Origin: Polaribacter glomeratus | GTDB lineage: Bacteria > Bacteroidota > Bacteroidia > Flavobacteriales > Flavobacteriaceae | Direction of reading: 5' to 3' | Length of the DNA: 64,000 nucleotides | NCBI RefSeq assembly: GCF_002954665.1 | Contig: NZ_MSCM01000001.1 | Location: 633,761 to 697,760 of the forward strand | In this document: in pieces, positions 27,192-36,705 of the stretch | Position numbering within the stretch: position 1 is the stretch's first letter | Layout of the letters: each line of letters begins with the position of its first letter | Made by a program: the position numbers and the translations under genes | Notes under the pieces: model-generated | What the model was told of the DNA's origin: nothing | What the model saw: the letters and a program-made list of their open reading frames with translations, nothing else | Database searches by the model: none

Positions 27192-27232
27192 TTTGTGCTT
27201 GTGTTTTAAAATTGAAAAGACACAAGCACAAA
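27192..27232 (-). terminator. Hairpin after the sortilin-like gene
   Basis: Perfect 13-bp arms (27192-27204, 27220-27232) with a 15-nt loop, 27 bp after the minus-strand stop at 27260. The tail is T-poor, so termination strength is uncertain. Confidence 0.6.
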
Positions 27233-27259
27233 AGAACACTTATTTTTTGTTTTTATTTT

Positions 27260-30200
27260 TTAATTTGTTGAATAAATTTTAGTCTCCTTAAATTTTGAAA
27301 TTTGAATTTTTTCAGTTGCCAATTTGTACGTTAACCAATCCGTATTAAAAAACGAATTTGTTTCAGAAACCGCTTTTATATAGGTTTCTTTAAACTGATT
27401 TATCAATTGTGTTTCTGTAGCTGTTTGCTCTCCAAAACGCGAACTAACATAATAGTTTGCAACCCCAAAACGCTGTGCTACGGTAACTTCTGGGTTTCTT
27501 GTAATTCCTTGTCTTTTATCAATTTTACCTAAGTACAACGCAATTAAATTATCAATTTTTTTACTGATTTCTATAGATGATTTTATTTCTGCTTCAAACT
27601 TTTTAGCATCTTCTTTTGTTAATTGAGATTTTATAGCTTCGGCAGTATTTTTACTTTCCACTAATTGTTTTAGAATGGCTGCTGTTTTTTCTTGATACGT
27701 TTCAAGTTCTTTGCTAGCATTGTATTTCTGATTAATTGCTTCTTCAGAAATTTGTAACCTTGGATCAAATTCAACGGTGATATTTTGCTCAGAAACTGCA
27801 TCACCAAAAGTCATTTTTAAACGATATATCCCTGGTTTTACAGAAACTCCACTTGGTTCTCTTTTCGATTTATTAAGAGTTCTAGAAGGACGATCAACAC
27901 CTTTTTCGTCTAAATACCAAGTAGTTTTATGAATTCCGTTTTCTTTAGGAACCTTAAATTTCAAGGTTCTAATTTGCCTTTCTCCGTCAAAAATCTCTAA
28001 TTTTATAGAATCATTTTTTACAGTATTTTGCTTGTCACTTTGAACTTGTTTAAGAGTTTCATTATCTTCATCAGAAGCTATTTCATCATCAACTTTATCT
28101 TCATCTGCTTTTTCATCTTTATCAGCATCTGTATTGTTTTCGCTTTTTTTAGCATTAGGATTATTGATATAATAAGAAATTAGTGCACCGCGACCCCTAT
28201 TTTCTCCTTGATACATTGCATCTGCGCCAAACCTGCTTCCTGTTGGTTGTTGCGTTTCTGCTTGATAGGCAGTTGGTGGCGCAAACAATTCTAATTTTTT
28301 AGAAATCACATTTCCTTTTGCAATTGCTCTTAAAGGACGAATATCATCTAAAACCCAAGCTGCACGTCCAAAAGTTCCTATAATTAAATCGTTTTCTCTG
28401 GGATGTATTACCAAATCTTTTACAGGAACAGTTGGGAAACCTTCCGTCCATTTTGTCCATTTTTCGCCTGTATTTATAGAAATATATAAACCGTCATCCG
28501 TTCCTAAAAACAGTAAATTTTCATTTTCTGGATCTTCAATAATACATAGCGTGTAACTTTGCACATCATTTTCATCAACAATACGCTCCCAAGTTTTACC
28601 GTAATTTTTAGTTCTGTATGCATACGGCGTATAGTTAAAACGTCTGTAATCATTTGCAATTAATAAGGCTTCACCTTTATTTTTGTTGGATGCTTTTATT
28701 TGTGCAATCCAACTATTTTCTGGTAAACCTTTAATGTTTTTTGCAACGTTTGTCCAAGTTTCGCCACCATTTTTTGTAATGTGTACTTGACCATCATCCG
28801 TAGCTGCCCAAAGCATATTTTTTTCCAAAACTGATGGTTCTATTACTAAAATTGTACAGTGATTTTCTGCACCCGTTGCATCCATTGTTAAACCACCACT
28901 TTCTCCTTGTTTTAATTTCTCTGGGTTATTTGTGGATAAATCTGGCGAAATAACAGACCAAGTTAACCCTTTATCTGTAGATTTATGTACAAACTGACTT
29001 CCGAAGTATAACGTATTATTGTTAAAAGGATCCATATTTATAGCGGCATTCCAGTTAAAACGCAATTCAATAGCAGCATCAGCATGTGTTGGTTGTACAG
29101 AATAATTGTTTCCTGTAATATAATCATATCTTACAACAGAACCTTGCTGACTCATAGACCAGCCATATCTTGAATCGTCTTTATCTGGAACAACATCAAA
29201 ACCATCACCAAAACTAATTTCTTGCCAATAAGAATTTCTAATTCCCTGAGCTTTCCAAACATAGGCAGGACCTCGCCAAGAACCATTGTCTTGCATGCCG
29301 CCATACACATTATAAGGGAACTCATTATCTACATTAATATGATAAAATTGTGCCACAGGAATATTGCCAATAAAGCGCCAAGATTTTCCACCATCTTTAG
29401 TAATATTTAAACCGCCATCATTACCATCAATCATAAATTTGCCGTTTGTTGGATGAATCCACCAAGCATGATGATCTGGATGCACACCATTATCAACCCC
29501 ATAAGCAGGCATTAATTCTTTAAAGTTTTTACCACCATCTTGCGAAACATTTATATAGGTAAAAACGGTATACAATCTGTTTTCATTCTGCGGATCAACA
29601 TAAATTTCTGAATAATAAAAAGGGCGGTTTCCAATATCTTCTTTATCATTTATTTTTTCCCATTTAAAACCACCGTCCTCACTTTTGTACAAAGCATTTT
29701 TCTTTGCTTCTACCAAAGCGTAGATAATATCAGGATTACTTGGTGCAATTGCAACACCAATTCTGCCTAATTCTCCTTTTGGAAAACCTTCTTTTTCTGT
29801 AATTTGTTTCCAATTTTCTCCGCCATCGTGTGTAATGTAAACACCACTTCCTGTTCCGCCGGATTTAAAAAACCAAGGATCACGTTTGTGTTCCCACATG
29901 GTAGCAATTAATTTATTCGGATTTTTTGGATCCATAATTAAATCTGCAGCACCCGATTTTGTATTTGTAAATAAAATTTGTTTCCAAGATTTTCCACCAT
30001 CCGTAGTTTTATAAACGCCACGTTCTTTGTGTTCTCCCCAAGGCGAACCAATGGCACCAACGTACACTACATCAGGATTTGTAGGATCGATTACTACACG
30101 ATGAATATGTCTCGTTTTTTCTAAACCCATTGATTTCCAAGATTTACCAGCGTCTAAAGATTTGTAAATTCCGAATCCACCATTTAAACTATTTCTCGGG

Positions 30201-30523
30201 TTTCCTTCACCAGTTCCTGCCCAAATAACACTTGGGTTTGATTGCTGAATAGCAACTGCACCAATAGAAGCTGTTAGTTCTTTTTCGAAAATTGGTTCCC
30301 ATTTTACGCCGCCAGAAGTAGATTTCCAGATTCCACCAGATGCAGTACCAACGTATATAATTTCAGGATTTGAGGTAACAACATCTACAGAAGTTACACG
30401 GCCAGACATTCCGCCAGGACCAATATTTCTTGGTTTCATGTTTTTTAGCATGTCCATAGAAAACTCTTGCGAAAAGAGTAGGGAAGTAGCACCTATAAAT
30501 AAGATTGTAAATAGTTTTTTCAT
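27260..30523 (-). CDS. Exported sortilin/BNR-repeat propeller protein
   Basis: 1087 residues, signal peptide 1-18 (LLFSQ). Residues about 30-760 form one or two propellers built from BNR/Asp-box repeats (STSGGVKWEP, SLDAGKSWKSM, TTDGGKSWKQ, THDGGENWKQ, TKNGGETWTN), like VPS10/sortilin and YCF48-type proteins. An acidic low-complexity stretch follows at about 795-840 (TDADKDEKADEDKVDDEIAS), then a beta-domain and a C-terminal helical region (about 930-1087) rich in Lys/Glu. There is no T9SS domain. The family is common in Bacteroidetes as exported 'glycosyl hydrolase BNR' proteins, but no sialidase active site is seen. Function unknown. Confidence 0.82.
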   Translation of the reverse strand: MKKLFTILFIGATSLLFSQEFSMDMLKNMKPRNIGPGGMSGRVTSVDVVTSNPEIIYVGTASGGIWKSTSGGVKWEPIFEKELTASIGAVAIQQSNPSVIWAGTGEGNPRNSLNGGFGIYKSLDAGKSWKSMGLEKTRHIHRVVIDPTNPDVVYVGAIGSPWGEHKERGVYKTTDGGKSWKQILFTNTKSGAADLIMDPKNPNKLIATMWEHKRDPWFFKSGGTGSGVYITHDGGENWKQITEKEGFPKGELGRIGVAIAPSNPDIIYALVEAKKNALYKSEDGGFKWEKINDKEDIGNRPFYYSEIYVDPQNENRLYTVFTYINVSQDGGKNFKELMPAYGVDNGVHPDHHAWWIHPTNGKFMIDGNDGGLNITKDGGKSWRFIGNIPVAQFYHINVDNEFPYNVYGGMQDNGSWRGPAYVWKAQGIRNSYWQEISFGDGFDVVPDKDDSRYGWSMSQQGSVVRYDYITGNNYSVQPTHADAAIELRFNWNAAINMDPFNNNTLYFGSQFVHKSTDKGLTWSVISPDLSTNNPEKLKQGESGGLTMDATGAENHCTILVIEPSVLEKNMLWAATDDGQVHITKNGGETWTNVAKNIKGLPENSWIAQIKASNKNKGEALLIANDYRRFNYTPYAYRTKNYGKTWERIVDENDVQSYTLCIIEDPENENLLFLGTDDGLYISINTGEKWTKWTEGFPTVPVKDLVIHPRENDLIIGTFGRAAWVLDDIRPLRAIAKGNVISKKLELFAPPTAYQAETQQPTGSRFGADAMYQGENRGRGALISYYINNPNAKKSENNTDADKDEKADEDKVDDEIASDEDNETLKQVQSDKQNTVKNDSIKLEIFDGERQIRTLKFKVPKENGIHKTTWYLDEKGVDRPSRTLNKSKREPSGVSVKPGIYRLKMTFGDAVSEQNITVEFDPRLQISEEAINQKYNASKELETYQEKTAAILKQLVESKNTAEAIKSQLTKEDAKKFEAEIKSSIEISKKIDNLIALYLGKIDKRQGITRNPEVTVAQRFGVANYYVSSRFGEQTATETQLINQFKETYIKAVSETNSFFNTDWLTYKLATEKIQISKFKETKIYSTN

Positions 30524-30704
30524 TGGGTTTGATTTTTTTAGTAAAGGCCAACAAGATACAAAATAGAATACTCTGTAAAAGCTAGAAGTTAATTTTAAAA
30601 GAGTTGTACTATAAATAATCTTTTAGATAGAAGAAAAAGTTAACTAATTCTGTTTTTTATTTTCAAACTCTTAAAGTTTGATTATTTTTATCGAAATTTA
30701 AAAA

Positions 30705-32243
30705 ATGAGTCAGCAAGAAGAATTCTTTGAATATATAAACAACGGTTATGCAACCAAGTGCGATTATATAGAATTGGGAGCAGCCATGTTAGGAGAAGAA
30801 ACAATTACAAATGCCATTGTAAAAATACCTTTAAAAACCCTAAACAGACATGGTTTAATTGCTGGTGCAACCGGAACGGGAAAAACAAAAACATTACAAG
30901 TTTTAGCGGAAACTTTATCAGACAAAGGAATTCCTGTTTTGCTGATGGATATAAAAGGCGATTTATCTGGTTTAGCACAACCAAGTCCTGGACACCCAAA
31001 GATAGACGAGCGGCATGCAAAAATTGGTTTCCCTTTTGAGGCCAAGAAATTTCCGATAGAAGTATTGACCATCTCTGAACAAAAAGGAACAAGAATGCGT
31101 GCAACTGTATCAGAATTTGGTCCAGTTCTGTTATCAAGAATTTTAGATTTATCAGAAGTGCAACAAGGAATTGTTGCCATCATTTTTAAATATTGTGATG
31201 ACAATAAATTGCCATTGTTAGATATTAAAGACTTTAAAAAAGTGCTGCAATATGTTACTGATGAAGGAAAAGAGGAGATTCAAAAAGAATATGGTCGCAT
31301 TTCTTCTTCAAGTACAGGTGCAATTTTGCGTAAAATTATAGAAATAGAACAACAAGGAGGTGATTTATTTTTTGGAGAAAAATCTTTTGAAGTGGAAGAT
31401 TTAACAAGAATTGATGAAAACGGAAGAGGAATTATTTCTGTTTTACGCTTAACAGACATTCAAGACAAGCCAAAATTATTTTCTACCTTTATGATGCAAT
31501 TGTTGGCAGAAATTTATGAAACTTTTCCAGAACAAGGAGATAGTGGCAGACCAGAATTGATTATTTTTATAGACGAAGCACATTTGGTTTTTGAAGAAGC
31601 TTCTAAAGCATTGTTAAATCAGATAGAAAGTATTGTAAAACTAATTCGTTCTAAAGGAATTGGGTTGTATTTTGTAACTCAGAACCCAAATGATGTTCCA
31701 GAAGATGTTTTAGCACAATTGGGGTTAAAAATTCAGCATGCATTAAGAGCTTTTACTGCAAAAGATAGAAAAGCAATTAAATTGGCAGCAGAAAATTACC
31801 CAAGTTCTGACTATTATGATACTAAAGAAGTGTTGACGCAATTAGGAATTGGAGAAGCATTTGTATCCGTTTTAAACGAAAAAGGAATTCCTACACCATT
31901 AGCTAGAACCATGTTGCGTGCGCCAATGAGTAGAATGGATATTTTAACGGATAAAGAATTGGCGGCTGTTATTGATAACTCTAAATTAATACATAAATAC
32001 AACCAAGAATTAGATAGAGAAAGTGCTTACGAAATGCTGAATAGTAAAATAGAAAAGATTAATTTAGCCGAGGAAAAAGCAATTAAGGACTTAAAAGATC
32101 AGAAAGAAAGAGAAAGAAATAAAAAGTCATCATCTAGAACCTATACAACCAGTAGTACAAGACAAAATCCAATTGTAAAAGTTTTAACAAGTGCCACTTT
32201 TATTAGAGCATTTTTTGGGATCTTAAAAAAAGTGATGAAATAA
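30705..32243 (+). CDS. HerA-like ATPase, DUF853 (YjgR family)
   Basis: 512 residues, cytoplasmic. Walker A GATGTGKT at residues 54-61 and Walker B IIFIDEAH with D290/E291. Other family segments: LMDIKGDLSGLAQP, SEVQQGIVAIIFKYCDD, YFVTQNPNDVPEDVLAQLG. Residues about 440-490 are a charged helix followed by a Ser/Thr/Arg-rich stretch. DUF853 proteins are HerA/FtsK-type helicase-like ATPases of unknown role. No NurA nuclease neighbour is present, so a HerA-NurA pair is not supported. Confidence 0.87.
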   Translation: MSQQEEFFEYINNGYATKCDYIELGAAMLGEETITNAIVKIPLKTLNRHGLIAGATGTGKTKTLQVLAETLSDKGIPVLLMDIKGDLSGLAQPSPGHPKIDERHAKIGFPFEAKKFPIEVLTISEQKGTRMRATVSEFGPVLLSRILDLSEVQQGIVAIIFKYCDDNKLPLLDIKDFKKVLQYVTDEGKEEIQKEYGRISSSSTGAILRKIIEIEQQGGDLFFGEKSFEVEDLTRIDENGRGIISVLRLTDIQDKPKLFSTFMMQLLAEIYETFPEQGDSGRPELIIFIDEAHLVFEEASKALLNQIESIVKLIRSKGIGLYFVTQNPNDVPEDVLAQLGLKIQHALRAFTAKDRKAIKLAAENYPSSDYYDTKEVLTQLGIGEAFVSVLNEKGIPTPLARTMLRAPMSRMDILTDKELAAVIDNSKLIHKYNQELDRESAYEMLNSKIEKINLAEEKAIKDLKDQKERERNKKSSSRTYTTSSTRQNPIVKVLTSATFIRAFFGILKKVMK

Positions 32244-32289
32244 CAAAATTAAAATCTGAACGTTTAAATAAAGAATAAAACAACTAAAA

Positions 32290-32853
32290 ATGAATAAAAA
32301 AAACTCCTTATCTATACTTGTAATTGCACTTTCATTATTAATTACCAGCTGTAATAAAAGTAATGATTTTAAAATTGAAAAAGGAAAAGTGGGTAAAATT
32401 ACTGAAACCACTAAAATTACCGATTTACAAAACTTATTTAAAAACGATTCTATTGTTAAAAATTTAAGTGAAGGTGCTTTAGGCGATAATTATTTTCAAG
32501 ATGATGACGAATATTTAATTTTCGAAAAAGGCGGTAACCTTCTACTTACAATAATACCAAAAGAACAATTAGACTCTACATCAACTATAAAAAGTATTGA
32601 AATTCATGATATTCGCTATAAGACGAAAAACGGAATTAGTTTAAATTCTAATTTTTCTGAAATAAATGCGAATAACATACTAAGGCCAGAATCTACTTTA
32701 CAATCTGTTACATTATTTTTAGACGAATTAAATGCAACAATTACTATAGATAAAGATGAATTAGGTATTAAAGACTTTATTACTCAAAAAATATCTTTAG
32801 AGCAAATACCAGATTTAGCAAAAATAAAATCATTTATTATTTGGTTTATTTAG
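32290..32853 (+). CDS. Hypothetical lipoprotein
   Basis: 187 residues. Clear lipobox (LLITSCNKS). The mature part is predicted alpha/beta with a repeated Ile-Thr-Leu pattern and no motif I recognise. It starts 46 bp after the HerA-like gene and may be cotranscribed with it. Its stop codon abuts a cloverleaf-like repeat. Confidence 0.65.
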   Translation: MNKKNSLSILVIALSLLITSCNKSNDFKIEKGKVGKITETTKITDLQNLFKNDSIVKNLSEGALGDNYFQDDDEYLIFEKGGNLLLTIIPKEQLDSTSTIKSIEIHDIRYKTKNGISLNSNFSEINANNILRPESTLQSVTLFLDELNATITIDKDELGIKDFITQKISLEQIPDLAKIKSFIIWFI

Positions 32854-32946
32854 GGCGTATCACGTAATAAAAACGTGACCGCGCTTTACATTATATCTTT
32901 TTAGTTAAAAAACTAAAAAGGATGCCATTTCAATCGCTTACGCAGA
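32854..32946. repeat. Cloverleaf-like intergenic repeat
   Basis: An outer stem GCGTA (32855-32859) / TACGC (32939-32943) encloses two hairpins: CACGT/ACGTG (32861-32865, 32873-32877) and a 10-bp arm pair with one bulge (32895-32904, 32913-32923). The closing segment GGATGCCATTTCAATCGCTTACGCAG resembles REP-like elements I recall from many Flavobacteriaceae intergenic regions. Only one copy is seen in this window. Confidence 0.55.
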
Positions 32947-32952
32947 TTCAGT

Positions 32953-33315
32953 ATGAAAAAATATACCATACAAAATAAACCATTTGTTGTGCCAACAACA
33001 GATGGTAAATTAATTGAAGAGCATTTTGGTAATGCTACAGACAAAAATACAGAAATAAGTATTGCCCATATGGTTGCTCCACCAAAATGGAAAGAACCAT
33101 TTCAAACACCTGCATTTGATGAATATACTTATATTATTAAAGGTAAAAAACAGTTTATTATAGACGGCGAAATTATCATTTTAGAAGCGGGTCAATCCAT
33201 CAAAATAGAAAAAAACACACGTGTTCAATATTCAAATCCATTTGAGACCGATTGCGAATATTTAGCTGTTTGTTTGCCTGCTTTTTCTATTGATTTGGTG
33301 AATAGAGAAGAATAG
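32953..33315 (+). CDS. Small cupin-fold protein
   Basis: 120 residues, one cupin barrel: FDEYTYIIKGKKQFIIDGE matches motif 1 and LEAGQSIKIEKNTRVQYSNP matches motif 2. The His residues that normally bind metal in both motifs are missing (only the Glu of motif 1 is kept), so a metal-dependent enzyme is doubtful; ligand binding or a structural role is possible. The start lies 7 bp after the intergenic repeat, so that repeat may sit in its leader. Confidence 0.75.
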   Translation: MKKYTIQNKPFVVPTTDGKLIEEHFGNATDKNTEISIAHMVAPPKWKEPFQTPAFDEYTYIIKGKKQFIIDGEIIILEAGQSIKIEKNTRVQYSNPFETDCEYLAVCLPAFSIDLVNREE

Positions 33316-33442
33316 AGAAACACTTTATTTTTATATATAAAATTACATTACCTATTTTTAAATAGGAATTTTTTGCAAAATTGAATTATTAAAACGTTCT
33401 TAAATTAAGGGTTCTTAAAATTTCATAGCAACTTTAAAAGCA

Positions 33443-34357
33443 CTATTCTTTATTTGCAACCGAATTTTGCAAGTTTAAAAACTTAGTATTTTTCTTTTTG
33501 TTTAGATAATGTCTTAAAACACCACCTTTTACATTATTAACATCAAATTCTATAATAAAAGCTTCTACATCTATTTTTTGTATAATTCTGTACATCTTTT
33601 TAATATCTATTCTGTTAACCACAGAGTGGATAATATCAAAATCTTCAGCCGTTCCGTTACTTCCAAACCCAGAACTACCTTTGTAAACTGTAAGTCCAAC
33701 GCCCAATTCTTCTATAATGGCAATTTTAATTAGGTCATGTTTTTTTGAAACAATGGTAACACCAATAAAGTCTTCAAAACCCTCAATAACCGTATCCGTA
33801 ACTTTTGCGGCAATAATGTAGGTAAGTATAGAGTATAATGCAATTTCTGTTGATATTACAAAAGCTGTTATACTAAATAAAATAACATTAAAGACTAATA
33901 CAATTTTACCAATACTAATACCAAATTTATCATTTAAATAAATTCCTAAAATCTCTGATCCATCTAAAACAGAACCATTTCTGATGGCAATACCTATTCC
34001 GGCACCAACTAATAATCCTCCAAAAATGGAAATAAGAAGCTTATCATCTGTAATCGTTTGAAAGTTTTCGAAATGAATAAATATAGCCAACCCTAAAATA
34101 CTAATGATAGATTTAACTACAATTCTTTTTGAAACTGTAAAAAAACCTAAAACTAAAAAAGGAATACTAAAAAGTACTAACAAATAAGAAATATTAATAT
34201 CTACTTGTGTTTTAACTAATAAAGCAATGCCCGTAACGCCGCCATCTAAAAAACCATTGGGTAAAAGAAAAGCCTTTAACCCAATACTTGCAAGTAGAAT
34301 TCCTATAAATACTTGAAAATTTTCAAAAAAAGCTTCTAAATTATTTTTAAAATTCAT
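33443..34357 (-). CDS. YitT family membrane protein
   Basis: 304 residues. Five or six membrane helices at about 10-215 (ASIGLKAFLLPNGFLDGGVTGIALL, GLLVGAGIGIAIRNGSVLDGSEILG) and a cytoplasmic DUF2179 domain at about 195-285 (EDFIGVTIVSKKHDLIK, DIIHSVVNRIDIKKMYRII). YitT proteins are widely conserved with unknown substrate. It starts 3 bp after folD and is the last gene of a glycosyltransferase-folD-yitT unit. Confidence 0.88.
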   Translation of the reverse strand: MNFKNNLEAFFENFQVFIGILLASIGLKAFLLPNGFLDGGVTGIALLVKTQVDINISYLLVLFSIPFLVLGFFTVSKRIVVKSIISILGLAIFIHFENFQTITDDKLLISIFGGLLVGAGIGIAIRNGSVLDGSEILGIYLNDKFGISIGKIVLVFNVILFSITAFVISTEIALYSILTYIIAAKVTDTVIEGFEDFIGVTIVSKKHDLIKIAIIEELGVGLTVYKGSSGFGSNGTAEDFDIIHSVVNRIDIKKMYRIIQKIDVEAFIIEFDVNNVKGGVLRHYLNKKKNTKFLNLQNSVANKE

Positions 34358-34360
34358 TGT

Positions 34361-35242
34361 TTAATTTTGGTTTTTTCTTTTACACGCTAATAATGTATTT
34401 TTTAGTAGCATTGCAATTGTCATCGGTCCAACGCCACCAGGAACAGGTGTAATAAAAGCTGCTTTTTCTGCAACTTCTTTAAAAGCAACATCACCAACTA
34501 ATCTAAAGCCATTTCTCTTACTAGAGTCTGGTAAACGTGTAATACCAACATCTATAACTGTAACATGATCTTTAACCATATCTGCTTTTAAAAACTCAGG
34601 AATACCTATTGCAGCTATAATGATATCAGCTTGTAAAGTAATATCTTTAAGGTTTTTAGTTCTACTATGACACATGGTTACAGTTGCATTACCAACCTTT
34701 CTTTTTTGCGATAATAAAATACTCATTGGACTGCCAACTATATGACTTCTTCCTAAAACTACAACATGTTTTCCATAAGTTTCTACATTATATCTGTCTA
34801 GCAATTCTAAAATCCCGAACGGAGTTGCAGAAATAAATGTAGGCAGGTTTAAAGCCATTTTTCCAACATTTGTTGGATGAAAGCCATCAACATCCTTATC
34901 AGGATTAATTGCCATTAATATTTTTTGTTCGTCAATGTGTTTGGGTAAAGGAAGTTGAACAATAAAGCCATCTATATCCTTATCAACATTTAAAATTGCT
35001 ATTTCATTTAGCAAATCCTCTTCGGTTGTTTCATCTGATAATCGTATCAAAGTAGATTCAAAGCCAACTCTTTCACAAGCTTTTACTTTTGCATTTACAT
35101 AGGTAATACTTGCGCCATCATTACCAACAATAACTGCTGCTAAATGCGGAGTTTTGTATCCTTTGCCTTTTAATTCTCTTACCTCTAAAGCAATTTCTTC
35201 TTTAATATCTGCCGAAGTTTTTTTTCCGTCTAATAAAATCAT
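34361..35242 (-). CDS. folD: Bifunctional methylenetetrahydrofolate dehydrogenase/cyclohydrolase
   Basis: 293 residues, full length. The family motif [13 protein letters not shown] holds catalytic K52; [13 protein letters not shown] and [15 protein letters not shown] are the two FolD signatures, and [12 protein letters not shown] is the NADP-binding loop. It interconverts 5,10-methylene- and 10-formyl-tetrahydrofolate in the cytoplasm. Its ATG overlaps the TGA of the upstream glycosyltransferase gene by 4 bp, so translation is probably coupled. Confidence 0.96.
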   Translation of the reverse strand: MILLDGKKTSADIKEEIALEVRELKGKGYKTPHLAAVIVGNDGASITYVNAKVKACERVGFESTLIRLSDETTEEDLLNEIAILNVDKDIDGFIVQLPLPKHIDEQKILMAINPDKDVDGFHPTNVGKMALNLPTFISATPFGILELLDRYNVETYGKHVVVLGRSHIVGSPMSILLSQKRKVGNATVTMCHSRTKNLKDITLQADIIIAAIGIPEFLKADMVKDHVTVIDVGITRLPDSSKRNGFRLVGDVAFKEVAEKAAFITPVPGGVGPMTIAMLLKNTLLACKRKNQN

Positions 35243-36669
35243 TTTTCGTTAAATGTATAAATTATGATTGTTGTGTTAAAATTATTAAATTTTTTTAAGA
35301 TAGTATAATTAGTAGCTAAATCTTTTATTTCTTCTTCGGATAAATTATAAACAGTAGCATAAAACACATATTTATTTTTTCCGTTAAACTTTGCAAATGC
35401 TCTTTTATCACCACTTAAATCAATAAGATCAATAGTGGTGTAATTAGGAAAAAAGCTACCTACATCATTTATATTTATTTTATTTTTATCTAAATAATCT
35501 ATTGCTTGTATCCTTAAAGAATGATAAGGTATATGACCTAGCGTTGCGCGCCAACCTTGCGATAAGGATTTTGGATATACCCATAGATTACCAGAAAGTA
35601 AACCAACAAAAAGTAAAATATACAATTTCTTTTTTGATGAATAAAAATTACTTATAATTTTAAAAGCAAACAAATTAAAGCAGATATATGAAACGATAAA
35701 GTATCTAATACCAACTGAATTTGTTACAATTAAAATTGTTAAAACAATAAAAATTACAGCGCTTACTGCCAATAATAAAAGTTGTTTGTTTTTTTTAGAT
35801 TCTATTATTTTTTTTCCATGAATAGCAAAGCTGATAATAATAAAAAGCATTATAAAAACTCTACCAAAATCTAAAAATCGCCACACTAAAACAATGGTAT
35901 TTCTTATAAAATAATTAAGATCTGCTACATGCCATAAACCAACCCAAGGTGAATCTGGATGTGTTTGCAACCATCCTTTTGTTAAAAGACGCCACCCAAC
36001 AAAAATAAAAGCGGGTAAACTTGCTACTAGATAAAAGAACAAAAACTTAAAAGTGATACTTTTTTTAATTTTTTCTTTTTGATAAAAAATTTTGTTAAGA
36101 AAGTCGAATAAAAAAATACCAGCAAAAAGCATCATACTTCTGTAGGAAACAATACTTAAGAACAATAGCCCTATAAATTTTAGAGTATTATTTTTTTGAA
36201 GAATTGAATTTACTGCTAAAAAAAAGAAAAAAAGCATTATAATTTCCATGTTTACGAGCACGAAGCAAGTAGACACAGACGGATCAGCTATAATTAAAAG
36301 AAAGGCAAAAAATTGTAATCCTCTTTTTGAGATAAAGTAACTTATAAATTTATGAAGTTGATAAAAAAAACCAATTATGAAAGGCAGAATGGCTAAATGA
36401 GAAACCCAAAGTTCATGGCCAAATATCCGCCAGAAAACAGCTAAAATAAATCCTAAAAAAGGTGGATGACCAGGATCAAAACTATCAGGCATCGACCAAT
36501 TAAAGATTGAATTATAATACAATTGATTGCCCATTTTAGAGCCAAAAAGAATGTCGTCATCAAACATTCCAAAACTTTTTGAAACAAAGAAAATTAAAAC
36601 ACCAAGAATTAGGAAGAAGAAATTTTCTTTTTTAATTTTTAAAAAAAAAGAGTGTATTTGTGTTTTCAT
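35239..36669 (-). CDS. GT-C fold membrane glycosyltransferase (GT39/ArnT-like)
   Basis: 476 residues from the ATG at 36669; a longer frame begins inside the ffh terminator and is unlikely. About ten membrane helices. The first loop holds [11 protein letters not shown] and a [10 protein letters not shown] segment, matching the acidic motif and 'HPP' loop of GT-C enzymes that use polyprenyl-phosphate sugars. The C-terminal 100 residues form a soluble alpha/beta part. It probably transfers a sugar to protein or lipid at the outer face of the inner membrane; donor and acceptor are unknown. Confidence 0.7.
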   Translation of the reverse strand: MKTQIHSFFLKIKKENFFFLILGVLIFFVSKSFGMFDDDILFGSKMGNQLYYNSIFNWSMPDSFDPGHPPFLGFILAVFWRIFGHELWVSHLAILPFIIGFFYQLHKFISYFISKRGLQFFAFLLIIADPSVSTCFVLVNMEIIMLFFFFLAVNSILQKNNTLKFIGLLFLSIVSYRSMMLFAGIFLFDFLNKIFYQKEKIKKSITFKFLFFYLVASLPAFIFVGWRLLTKGWLQTHPDSPWVGLWHVADLNYFIRNTIVLVWRFLDFGRVFIMLFIIISFAIHGKKIIESKKNKQLLLLAVSAVIFIVLTILIVTNSVGIRYFIVSYICFNLFAFKIISNFYSSKKKLYILLFVGLLSGNLWVYPKSLSQGWRATLGHIPYHSLRIQAIDYLDKNKININDVGSFFPNYTTIDLIDLSGDKRAFAKFNGKNKYVFYATVYNLSEEEIKDLATNYTILKKFNNFNTTIIIYTFNEK

Positions 36670-36673
36670 TTTT

Positions 36674-36701
36674 ACATAAAAAAAGCTGCACAATGCAGCT
36701 T
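36674..36701 (-). terminator. Terminator after ffh
   Basis: On the minus strand, arms AAGCTGCA/TGCAGCTT (36694-36701, 36683-36690) with a TTG loop, followed by a T run. It lies 4 bp after the ffh stop. Confidence 0.85.
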
Positions 36702-36705
36702 CGTT

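Noticed and set aside
30764..31204. Long antisense frame (146 codons) opposite the HerA-like gene
   Set aside because: It lies fully within a conserved ATPase gene on the other strand and shows no protein-like features.
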